A stretch of 12,098 nucleotides of DNA. It comes from Clostridiaceae bacterium (GTDB lineage: Bacteria > Bacillota > Clostridia > Acetivibrionales > DUMC01). The stretch is from assembly GCA_012512865.1 (NCBI GenBank), contig JAAZDH010000284.1:1-12098 (forward strand). The letters run 5' to 3'. Made by a program: the position numbers and the translations under genes. A model generated the notes under the pieces. The model did not search any database. It saw nothing but the letters and a program-made list of their open reading frames with translations, and was not told the DNA's origin. This document shows, piece by piece, positions 1-5,647 of this stretch. The stretch's first letter is position 1. Every line of letters begins with the position of its first letter.

Positions 1-188
1 AACAAATGGTTATGGACGAATTAAAACGCATATTAAAAAAAGACAGGGCAAAAACAACGGTAGTCGGCATGTCCGGGCTTGGCCTGGTTGAAGTAACAAG
101 GAAAAAAGTAAGCCGTGATTATTTGCAGGTATTCACGGACGAATGTCCCTATTGCGGGGGAACGGGAAAAAAGCGTGGGGCGCGTTGA
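1..188 (+). CDS. rng: Ribonuclease E/G family protein, C-terminal fragment
   Basis: This is the last roughly 61 codons of an RNase G/E-type endoribonuclease; the start lies outside the window and the reading frame is open from base 3. The residues resemble the end of the catalytic region in this family: a KDRAKT stretch, then GLGLVEVTRKK, then the cysteine pair CPYC followed by GGTGKK. In RNase E the equivalent CPxC pair is the zinc link that joins two subunits, so both ligands of this half appear to be kept. The protein ends about 10 residues after this motif, so it lacks the long C-terminal scaffold of E. coli RNase E and is of the short RNase G type. These enzymes process rRNA and mRNA. 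An RNase G-like gene directly before rplU is a familiar arrangement in Clostridia. The rng symbol is family-level. Confidence 0.85.
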   Translation, partial: QMVMDELKRILKKDRAKTTVVGMSGLGLVEVTRKKVSRDYLQVFTDECPYCGGTGKKRGAR

Positions 189-218
189 ATTGATTATTAT
201 TTTTTACGCGAAGTTTAA

Positions 219-247
219 TTGACATGGACGCCATGATATGTTAGAAT
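219..247 (+). promoter_or_regulatory. Sigma-A type promoter of the rplU-prp-rpmA unit
   Basis: The -35 box TTGACA (219-224) is a perfect match. A 17-base spacer leads to TAGAAT (242-247), five of six matches, preceded by TG one base upstream (extended -10). Transcription should begin near base 254. This leaves a leader of about 180 bases before rplU, which fits the structured leader annotated next. Confidence 0.8.
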
Positions 248-253
248 AACACG

Positions 254-430
254 GTAGCCGCTCATTAAAGGCTATATAAAAGCGCTTGTTATGTTTCTGC
301 CATGTTTTGCCGGTTATTGCGATAATTGCGTTGTTCGCGATAATTTAGCTGCAAGACGGATGGTGAAGAGGATGGTGGAATTGCAAGCGCTGCCTTTTCA
401 ATGGCGAGACTGGCAGGAGGAGGTGTTTAG
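254..430 (+). ncRNA. L21-leader-type structured 5' leader of rplU
   Basis: Firmicutes rplU operons commonly carry a cis-regulatory L21 leader, and this roughly 180-base leader sits in that position. Direct reading shows several pairings. AGCGCTTG (281-288) pairs perfectly over a long range with CAAGCGCT (384-391). Inside it, TTATTGCG (314-321) pairs with CGCGATAA (336-343) with one G-U. TTTTGC (305-310) can pair with GCAAGA (351-356), stacking outside that hairpin. CTGCC (390-394) can also pair with GGCAG (412-416), which touches the ribosome binding site AGGAGGAGG (415-423). This last pairing shares bases 390-391 with the long-range stem, so the two compete. Assignment to the family rests on position and structure; I could not run a covariance model. 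Control by an operon-encoded ribosomal protein is inference. Confidence 0.65.
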
Positions 431-435
431 CAGTT

Positions 436-834
436 ATGTACGCGGTAATCGAGACAGGAGGAAAGCAGTATACCGTCCGGCAGGGAGATGTATTATTCGT
501 TGACAGGTTACAGGCCGGGGAGGGGGATATAGTTACCTTTGACAAGGTGTTGGCCCTTTCCCGGGAGGGTGTGGTGTCCTTTGGACAGCCCTTGCTTGAA
601 GATGTCAAGGTTGAAGCCAGGGTTTTAGGGCATGGAAAACACAAGAAAATTATTGTGTTTAAATTCAAGCCTAAAAAGAACTACAGGAGAAAGCAGGGAC
701 ACAGGCAACCTTACACCAGGGTTCAAATTGAAAGAATAATTACGGGAGAAGCAGCCGGGGCTGAGGCTGAGACGGAAGTTGAAGCTGAGACTGTAGTTGT
801 ACCGGAAGTTCAAGATGAAACCAAGGCTGAATAA
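436..834 (+). CDS. rplU: 50S ribosomal protein L21 (bL21) with acidic C-terminal tail
   Basis: This is bL21, which binds 23S rRNA in the large ribosomal subunit. The start MYAVIETGGKQY, the basic FKFKPKKNYRRKQGHRQPYT stretch (75-94) and VQIERI (97-102) are typical of the family. AGGAGG (418-423) lies 12 bases before the ATG within a longer purine run. The family core is about 103 residues and ends here near residue 103. Another 29 residues follow that are unusually acidic, with about ten Glu/Asp and repeated EAE/ETE/EVE steps, and these look disordered. The gene is the first of a three-gene unit with prp and rpmA, behind a strong promoter and structured leader. The identity is certain; the role of the tail is unknown. 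Confidence 0.97.
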   Translation: MYAVIETGGKQYTVRQGDVLFVDRLQAGEGDIVTFDKVLALSREGVVSFGQPLLEDVKVEARVLGHGKHKKIIVFKFKPKKNYRRKQGHRQPYTRVQIERIITGEAAGAEAETEVEAETVVVPEVQDETKAE

Positions 835-864
835 GATTTAAAGATAAAATTTAGAATTGAAAGC

Positions 865-1200
865 ATGATAAGAATACGTTTTTTCAGGGATAAGGAAGGT
901 TTTATATGGAAATTTGATATTAGAGGGCATTCCGGGTATGCAGAGAAGGGAAAGGATATTATCTGTGCCGGGGTATCAGCATTAGGATATACTGCGGTAG
1001 GAGCCCTGGCTGAGTTGACGGGAATAAACAACTATGCTGAAAAAGAAGGATACATGGAATGCAGCATACCGGGAGATGTCAAGGATGATTTAAAACCTTC
1101 AGTAAAAGTTATTCTTGAAACCGTATTTATTGGATTAAAGCAAATAGAAAACTCGTACAAGGAATACGTGGTTGTCGAGGAAGAGGAGGTGCAGGTATGA
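865..1200 (+). CDS. prp: Ribosomal-processing cysteine protease Prp
   Basis: Prp removes the N-terminal extension of ribosomal protein L27 in Firmicutes and related bacteria (formerly YsxB/DUF464). The 111-residue protein shows the family core G-H-S-G-Y-A (21-26) and D-I-I-C-A-G-V-S-A (31-39). His22 and Cys34 form the expected catalytic pair at the same numbering reported for the Staphylococcus aureus enzyme. It lies between rplU and rpmA, as is usual, 30 bases after rplU. It overlaps rpmA by four bases (ATGA at 1197-1200), implying translational coupling. Its own ribosome binding site is weak (a purine run at 859-863 very close to the ATG), so coupling to rplU translation is possible. The last codons (EEEEV) also encode the strong ribosome binding site of rpmA. 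Confidence 0.93.
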   Translation: MIRIRFFRDKEGFIWKFDIRGHSGYAEKGKDIICAGVSALGYTAVGALAELTGINNYAEKEGYMECSIPGDVKDDLKPSVKVILETVFIGLKQIENSYKEYVVVEEEEVQV

Positions 1201-1481
1201 TAAGAATAAATCTTCAATTATTTGCCCATAAAAAGGGAGTAGGAAGTTCAAGAAACGGCCGCGACAGTGCTGCCAAGAGACTTGGAATCAAAGCCGGGGA
1301 CGGCCAGTATGTACAAGCAGGAAGTATCATAGTAAGGCAAAGAGGTACAAGGATTCACCCGGGCAGTTATGTAGCAAAAGGAAAAGACAACACGCTTTTT
1401 GCGCTGATCGATGGAGTAGTGAAATTTGAAAGGTATGGCAAGGACCGGAAGAAAGTCAGCGTAGTAAGTGCAGTATACTAG
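1197..1481 (+). CDS. rpmA: 50S ribosomal protein L27 (bL27) precursor with Prp-cleaved N-terminus
   Basis: bL27 reaches the peptidyl-transferase centre with its N-terminal tail. The sequence after residue 10 (HKKGVGSSRNGRDS) is the classic L27 start. Before it lies the Firmicutes-type extension MIRINLQLF, with the expected Prp cut between Phe9 and Ala10. The common motif is LQFFA and this protein has LQLFA, so one aromatic position is Leu. Length is 94 residues, about 85 after trimming. AGGAGGT at 1184-1190 is an excellent ribosome binding site six bases before the ATG and lies inside prp. The four-base overlap with prp places protease and substrate in one transcript. A strong hairpin follows at 1623-1662. 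Confidence 0.97.
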   Translation: MIRINLQLFAHKKGVGSSRNGRDSAAKRLGIKAGDGQYVQAGSIIVRQRGTRIHPGSYVAKGKDNTLFALIDGVVKFERYGKDRKKVSVVSAVY

Positions 1482-1550
1482 GTCCTGGTAACTGCAATAT
1501 TGCAGCAAATGAGAAAACTAAGGCAAGCTTCATCGAGTATGGCAGTATAT

Positions 1551-1588
1551 GCAGTATGTATTTTTTAATGCAGTATGTGTTTATAATT
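1551..1588 (+). repeat. Two-copy diverged 19-nt tandem repeat after rpmA
   Basis: Bases 1551-1569 and 1570-1588 are two adjacent 19-nt units, both beginning GCAGTATGT and then T-rich. The heptamer GCAGTAT also occurs at 1542-1548 and at 1470-1476, the latter in the last codons of rpmA. This suggests short duplications spreading from the gene end. No function is apparent. Confidence 0.55.
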
Positions 1589-1622
1589 TAGGTCCGATAG
1601 TTGAGGTTGATAAACTATAATC

Positions 1623-1662
1623 GCATATAATAAACCCGGCACATGCCGGGTTTATTATATGC
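1623..1662 (+). terminator. Rho-independent terminator of rplU-prp-rpmA
   Basis: A perfect 18-bp inverted repeat (1623-1640 and 1645-1662) has a four-base loop ACAT. The GC part is CCCGGC/GCCGGG and the outer part is A/T-rich, so the 3' arm itself gives the U-rich tract TTTATTATAT. It ends the ribosomal-protein unit and is symmetric enough to stop transcription from either side. Confidence 0.85.
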
Positions 1663-1751
1663 CAAGATATGCCAAGGTTTTATTACATGGAAAAGAGAGC
1701 AAAATAATTGGGGGCAGCGCTTTTTATGGTTGTTGCCTTTTGGCTGGTACT

Positions 1752-1912
1752 AAAAAACAATAAGGTATTAATCAAAAAGTATTTAAAAAAGTACTTAAAC
1801 AAAAGGTAATTAACCAAAAGGTATTTAGCCAATAAGATATTTAAACCAATAAAGCATTTAGAAAACAACAAAGTATTAAAAACAACAGGGTCGTAAAAAA
1901 CAACAAGGTATT
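1752..1912 (+). repeat. Degenerate A-rich tandem repeat upstream of obgE
   Basis: About ten head-to-tail units of 12-18 bases fill this stretch, with an approximate consensus AAAAACAACAAGGTATT. Clear copies are at 1752-1769, 1797-1811, 1812-1826, 1860-1877 and 1895-1912; the first and last listed differ by one base. Others are shortened (1785-1796) or mutated (1878-1894 ends GGTCGT). The array stops about 35 bases before the obgE start. No open reading frame with a ribosome binding site was seen in it. The rest of the gap from 1482 holds the 19-nt repeat and the terminator; no convincing obgE promoter was found. Confidence 0.7.
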
Positions 1913-1946
1913 AAAAACCATTATACGAGGATGGAGTTGGGATTGC

Positions 1947-3221
1947 ATGTTCATTGACAGGGCCAGGATATACATTAAAGCGGGCGATGGCGGAGATGGA
2001 GCAGTATCATTTCGAAGGGAAAAGTATACACCTGCCGGCGGGCCTGATGGAGGCGATGGCGGCAAGGGAGGCGACATAGTATTTGTTGCCAATGAAAACA
2101 TGAGAACATTGATGGATTTCCAGTATAAGAAACATTTTAAAGCCAGGCGCGGGGGAAACGGTTCAGGTTCGAATTGTACGGGACGCAGTGGCGAGGATTT
2201 GATTTTGAACGTGCCCGTGGGGACCTTGATCAAGGATGAAGCTGCGGGCAATATATTGGCCGATTTGACAAGGCCGGGCCAGTCATTCGTAGCTGCAAGA
2301 GGAGGCAGGGGAGGTAAGGGTAACCAGCATTTTGCAACACCGTCAAGGCAGGCCCCGAAATTTGCCAAAAAAGGTGAACCTGGAGAAGAAAGGTGGATAA
2401 TAATAGAATTAAAACTACTTGCAGATGTTGGCCTTGTGGGATATCCCAATGCGGGGAAATCAACCCTCTTATCCCGTGTATCTTCGGCAAAGCCTAAAAT
2501 CGCAGATTACCCCTTTACTACAATTACACCTGTCCTGGGTGTTGTTACGGTAGATGCGGGAAATAGTTTTGTTATTGCGGATATTCCCGGCCTTATCGAA
2601 GGTGCCCACCAGGGAGTTGGCCTTGGACATGATTTTCTGAAACACGTGGAAAGGACCAAGCTTTTGATACACGTGGTTGATGTTGCTGCCGTAGAAGGAA
2701 GAAACCCGCTGGAAGATTTTGATGTTATCAATAACGAATTGAGGAGCTATAATGCTGCATTGGCAGAAAAACCCCAGGTAGTTGCTGCTAATAAGATTGA
2801 CCTTCCAGGTAGTGAGAAATATCTCGAGTTATTTATGGGGACTATAAAAAGCAGGGGTTACGAAGTATTTCCCATTTCGGCAGCTACAGGCAAAGGAGTC
2901 AGGGAGTTAATGCTTCATACGGCTGAAGCCCTGCAGAAGCTGCCCGAGGGGAAACCTTTCGAAGCCATGGAAGAAGTTGTATATGACATAAAAAAGGAAC
3001 AGCCTTCGTTTACCATACGGATTGAAAACGGCGTTTTTATTGTTGAAGGTGAAAGAGTTAGAAGAATACTGGGTTCTGTCAATCTAAACGACCATGAATC
3101 ACTAAGATATTTCCAGCTTGCAATCAAAAAAGCCGGCATCCTGGATGCTCTCAAGGATATGGGCATTAAAGAAGGGGATACGGTGAAAATGTATGATTTT
3201 GAGTTCGACTACATAGAATAG
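1947..3221 (+). CDS. obgE: Obg/CgtA family GTPase
   Basis: Obg is an essential GTPase of large-ribosomal-subunit assembly, also linked to stress and sporulation control. The 424 residues show all three parts. The glycine-rich Obg fold is at about 1-158, with GDGGDG, GGPDGGDGGKGG and ARGGRGGKGN. The GTPase domain is at about 159-330: G1 GYPNAGKS (165-172), switch I with TTITP (191-195), G3 DIPG (212-215), G4 NKID (282-285) and G5 SAAT (311-314). The OCT domain follows at about 343-424. All motifs are intact. The ATG is 10 bases after GGAG (1933-1936). Lying after rpmA is a widespread order in Firmicutes, but the terminator at 1623-1662 suggests separate transcription here. Confidence 0.97.
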   Translation: MFIDRARIYIKAGDGGDGAVSFRREKYTPAGGPDGGDGGKGGDIVFVANENMRTLMDFQYKKHFKARRGGNGSGSNCTGRSGEDLILNVPVGTLIKDEAAGNILADLTRPGQSFVAARGGRGGKGNQHFATPSRQAPKFAKKGEPGEERWIIIELKLLADVGLVGYPNAGKSTLLSRVSSAKPKIADYPFTTITPVLGVVTVDAGNSFVIADIPGLIEGAHQGVGLGHDFLKHVERTKLLIHVVDVAAVEGRNPLEDFDVINNELRSYNAALAEKPQVVAANKIDLPGSEKYLELFMGTIKSRGYEVFPISAATGKGVRELMLHTAEALQKLPEGKPFEAMEEVVYDIKKEQPSFTIRIENGVFIVEGERVRRILGSVNLNDHESLRYFQLAIKKAGILDALKDMGIKEGDTVKMYDFEFDYIE

Positions 3222-3260
3222 CAAGAATCCGGCTTGTCGCTATTCTTTGAAAATACCCAC

Positions 3261-3288
3261 TAGACAAGAACAAGGCAAGTATTATAAA
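3261..3288 (+). promoter_or_regulatory. Possible promoter for the 62-residue protein gene
   Basis: TAGACA (3261-3266, five of six matches), a 16-base spacer and TATAAA (3283-3288) form a possible sigma-A promoter in the 169-base gap after obgE. An 8-bp inverted repeat, ATTAATGG (3289-3296) with CCATTAAT (3355-3362), lies directly downstream, the second arm just before GGAGGG (3369-3374). No terminator for obgE is evident, so read-through is also possible. Confidence 0.35.
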
Positions 3289-3390
3289 ATTAATGGGGAG
3301 CAAAAAACAAAATAATGGTAAAAATCAAAACATGGGAAAGTATGATGTATTTTGCCATTAATCTAAATGGAGGGATAAAGGTTAAATTTT

Positions 3391-3579
3391 ATGGAGTGTT
3401 TTAAGTGCAATAATTGTATGACTGATGATATCGCATATTTTTGCCCCATGAAAAATGACTTTGTAACAAATGAAAAATTCAAGCTGACTGCCATTGAAAA
3501 AAGAAGAAGCGGCTGGAAAAAAGGTCATCCCAATTATGAAACACATAGGAGAAAAACACGTAAAGAAATCGAAGTTTAG
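3391..3579 (+). CDS. Small Cys-cluster basic protein of unknown function
   Basis: I do not recognise this 62-residue protein. Its N-terminus carries four cysteines (3, 6, 9 and 18) in the pattern CxxCxxC-x8-CP. This resembles half of a bacterial ferredoxin motif (CxxCxxCxxxCP) with a longer last gap, and would also suit a zinc site. The C-terminal half is strongly basic (EKRRSGWKKGHPNYETHRRKTRKE, about 36-59), which could contact nucleic acid. AAAGG (3377-3381) sits about nine bases before the ATG and GGAGGG lies further up (3369-3374). An in-frame stop at 3376 rules out an earlier start. The gene is convergent with the DUF4364-type gene, and the two stop codons interleave at 3576-3579. The ribosome binding site and patterned cysteines support a real gene; metal binding is inference. 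Confidence 0.65.
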   Translation: MECFKCNNCMTDDIAYFCPMKNDFVTNEKFKLTAIEKRRSGWKKGHPNYETHRRKTRKEIEV

Positions 3580-4115
3580 TTTCTTTTTCGTGTGAGGCTT
3601 TCAATTATTTCCGAGTAAATGTACTGCGAATAGTTTTTCCAATTATCACAGATGCACCGGGCGTCATCTTTTGTTCCTACGGCTATTTTAAGCTCTATCA
3701 AGCTAAAATCGTCTTCGCGGACCGAGCAGCTGACAGTATATTTACTTTCACTTTCAGGGATAAAATCGGCAGTGATAAAAGTTTCATTCCTGATTTTTTT
3801 CCTGGCGGTTTTTATCGTATCATCAATTTTATTTTTTATGTTTGACGGAATAAGATGATCCAGGTGCTTAAGGGTGGTTTTGCCCTTGTCGGTAATCTTG
3901 TAAAAGGTTTTCTTGTTAATAATTTCACTTGAAAGCAGGTTATCGTCGTGTAGTTCATTTAAATACTGCTGCAGGAAAAAATAGTTAATGAGGTTGTTTT
4001 CCAGTATTAGCTTCGTTATTTGAAGATTGCTCAAGTTTATGTTAATTTTATCTATTAAATATAACAATATAAGCTTGTTGATTGCCAATTCATTATTACT
4101 GTCTGGACGATTCAT
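3576..4115 (-). CDS. DUF4364-type winged-helix protein
   Basis: This 179-residue protein matches what I know of DUF4364, a family seen mainly in Clostridia with a winged helix-turn-helix-like N-terminus and no known biochemical role. Residues 10-90 read as a small winged-helix domain: a helical LAINKLILLYLIDKI start, a helical LQQYLNELHDDNLL segment, then FYKITDKGKTTLKHL as the wing and next helix. Residues 100-179 form a mixed domain with SKYTVSCSVREDD and a WKNYSQYIYSEIIESL helix at the end. No enzyme motif is visible. GAGGAG (complement of 4123-4128) lies seven bases before the ATG. A transcription-factor role is plausible from the fold but not shown. The gene is divergent from the polysaccharide deacetylase gene, sharing a 188-base control region. 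Confidence 0.75.
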   Translation of the reverse strand: MNRPDSNNELAINKLILLYLIDKININLSNLQITKLILENNLINYFFLQQYLNELHDDNLLSSEIINKKTFYKITDKGKTTLKHLDHLIPSNIKNKIDDTIKTARKKIRNETFITADFIPESESKYTVSCSVREDDFSLIELKIAVGTKDDARCICDNWKNYSQYIYSEIIESLTRKRN

Positions 4116-4130
4116 ATCATCACTCCTCGA

Positions 4131-4187
4131 TAACGCGTTAAATATATTTTAACATAGTTTTTAATTGTAGCATAGTTGTTGCATAGT
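4131..4187 (-). promoter_or_regulatory. Promoter/operator region of the DUF4364-type gene
   Basis: On the minus strand two extended -10 boxes are visible: TGCTACAAT (complement of 4164-4172) and TGTTAAAAT (complement of 4146-4154). Neither has a good -35. Three copies of an 11-mer, consensus TGTWRCATAGT on the plus strand, lie at 4148-4158, 4166-4176 and 4177-4187, the last two adjacent. A perfect 10-base palindrome TAACGCGTTA (4131-4140) lies just before the ribosome binding site. The arrangement suits operator sites for a regulator, possibly the DUF4364-type protein itself; that is inference. Confidence 0.4.
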
Positions 4188-4256
4188 GCTGCTTTATTTC
4201 CAGGGGCGGGATACATTTTGTATTTTATTACCGTGGCTGATTTACGGGAAAGCTGG

Positions 4257-4298
4257 TATAATTAATATATACTCATAATAAAGAGGCATAAAGAGGTG
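4257..4298 (+). promoter_or_regulatory. Probable -10 box and ribosome binding site for the deacetylase gene
   Basis: TATAAT (4257-4262) is a perfect -10 hexamer, but no good -35 lies 16-18 bases upstream (TGGCTG at 4234-4239 is the nearest), so an activator or another sigma factor may be involved. The ribosome binding site AGAGGTG (4292-4298) is five bases before the ATG. It lies in the second copy of a short direct repeat ATAAAGAGG (4279-4287 and 4289-4297), which duplicates an SD-like element. Confidence 0.45.
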
Positions 4299-4303
4299 CA
4301 GAC

Positions 4304-5569
4304 ATGGGAACCGGTACGAAAAAGAATAAAAATACAGTTTTAGCCTTGGCAATTGTTGTTATACTTGTTATTATTGCAGGAACATTAATGGTTAAGTACA
4401 TATCCCCGAAAAACAACGGTGAGGATTTAAATAACAATTCGGTTAAGGAGCATGGCAACGGCAATATGGAGAGTATTGATAATGATGGCAATGATAGCAT
4501 TGATGGCAATGCCGGTATTGGTGGTAATGATGACGAAAGCTATGCAAACCGGGAGCAAGGCGGAAATGAGAACCAGGGGGAAACCGGCACCAACAGCAAT
4601 ATAGCAGCGAACGGGGAAGTGACACATCCCGGGCTGCAGCCGGGCCTGGAGGAAGTAAAACCAAATGAAGCAGGGAAAGTAATGATCGTGATGTTTCATA
4701 ATTTCGTCGAAACCTTTACGGAAACAAAATATGACAAGGGCGAGTATACCATGACATTTGACTCTTTCAGGGAGCTGCTTCACAATCTTTACGAAAGGGG
4801 ATACCGCCCGGTAAGCTTAAAGGACTACCTGGAGAACAATATACCGGTACCTGCAGGATGCGTTCCCATCGTGTTTACTTTTGATGATGGAACACCGGGA
4901 CAGTTCAACCTTGTCGAAGAAAACGGGACGCTTAAGGCAAACAGGAAATCTGCCGTGGGGATAATGGAGGAGTTTAGCGAAATGCACCCGGACTTTGAGC
5001 TTAGGGGTACCTTCTTCGTGAACCTGGGCACATCAGCTTTCAGTGGAAAAGGTACCCTGGCGGAGCGGCTTGAATACTTAATTGAAAAAGGTTTTGAAAT
5101 TGGAAACCATACCTTGAACCATGCCAACCTTACGACTGTCAAGAGCGTGGAAAAGATGCTGCAGGAAGTGGGCGGCAACCAGAAAAAAATGTATGAACTG
5201 GTACCAGGCTATAAAATGTTTGCTTTTTCACTTCCTTACGGCAACCCGTCAAAAGGCCTTTTTGAATACGTTATAAGCGGTGAGTACGAAGGTATAAGAT
5301 ATGAAAACCTGGCAATCCTGGAAGTGGGAGCCCATCCGGCCCTGGCGTCAATACATAAGAACTTTAACCCTTATTCCGTTCCAAGGGTAAGGTCGCCGGG
5401 GATAAACCCTGAAAAATTTGACCTGTACTGGTGGCTTGAAAATATCTCGAGAGATGATGAATACATAAGCGACGGCAACCCGGATACAATTACCGTTCCC
5501 AGGGGCAGCGAGGAGAATATTACCATGGACAGGAGCAATGGCAGGGAACTCGTTGTATATGAAAAATAG
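4304..5569 (+). CDS. Membrane-anchored polysaccharide deacetylase family protein
   Basis: This is a carbohydrate-esterase-4 (NodB-type) protein that probably removes acetyl groups from peptidoglycan or another surface glycan outside the cell. A short basic start is followed by one hydrophobic segment (about 11-30), which reads as an uncleaved anchor. Residues 36-108 are a low-complexity linker rich in Asn, Gly, Asp and Glu. The catalytic domain runs from about 125 to 380. It has TFDDG (192-196) with the catalytic base and metal Asp, GTFFVN (235-240) and the metal motif HTLNH (269-273). PYG (311-313) marks motif 3, but the usual Arg two residues before Pro is Ser309 here. The later Asp/Trp motif is not obvious; His344 or His351 could fill the last motif. 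The metal site is kept, so activity is likely but substrate class is uncertain. It is transcribed alone and divergent from the DUF4364-type gene. Confidence 0.85.
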   Translation: MGTGTKKNKNTVLALAIVVILVIIAGTLMVKYISPKNNGEDLNNNSVKEHGNGNMESIDNDGNDSIDGNAGIGGNDDESYANREQGGNENQGETGTNSNIAANGEVTHPGLQPGLEEVKPNEAGKVMIVMFHNFVETFTETKYDKGEYTMTFDSFRELLHNLYERGYRPVSLKDYLENNIPVPAGCVPIVFTFDDGTPGQFNLVEENGTLKANRKSAVGIMEEFSEMHPDFELRGTFFVNLGTSAFSGKGTLAERLEYLIEKGFEIGNHTLNHANLTTVKSVEKMLQEVGGNQKKMYELVPGYKMFAFSLPYGNPSKGLFEYVISGEYEGIRYENLAILEVGAHPALASIHKNFNPYSVPRVRSPGINPEKFDLYWWLENISRDDEYISDGNPDTITVPRGSEENITMDRSNGRELVVYEK

Positions 5570-5577
5570 TGTAAAAT

Positions 5578-5606
5578 TTGCAAGTTTAGGTTACTTGGTA
5601 TATAAT
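5578..5606 (+). promoter_or_regulatory. Sigma-A promoter of the 103-residue protein gene
   Basis: TTGCAA (5578-5583), a 17-base spacer and a perfect TATAAT (5601-5606) form a strong promoter starting nine bases after the deacetylase stop. The start point should be near 5613, giving a leader of about 35 bases. Confidence 0.75.
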
Positions 5607-5647
5607 AATTATTAGCAAGCATTATTATTAGTTAGGGAGTGTTTTAG

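Noticed and set aside
291..503. 70-codon open frame with several Cys residues across the rplU leader
   Set aside because: It has no ribosome binding site, overlaps the start of rplU and coincides with the paired elements of the leader.
1509..1568. 19-codon frame after rpmA
   Set aside because: No ribosome binding site precedes it and its 3' half is made of the GCAGTAT repeat, so it looks like chance.
1752..1912. A CRISPR array
   Set aside because: Units are 12-18 bases, contiguous and without unique spacers, and no cas gene is nearby.
1841..2449. 202-codon minus-strand frame opposite obgE
   Set aside because: It is the shadow of the glycine-rich Obg domain, giving a Pro/Leu-rich translation, with no ribosome binding site.
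4273..4783. Minus-strand frames opposite the deacetylase linker
   Set aside because: They are complements of the Asn/Gly/Asp codon run and have low-complexity His/Cys/Ile translations without start signals.
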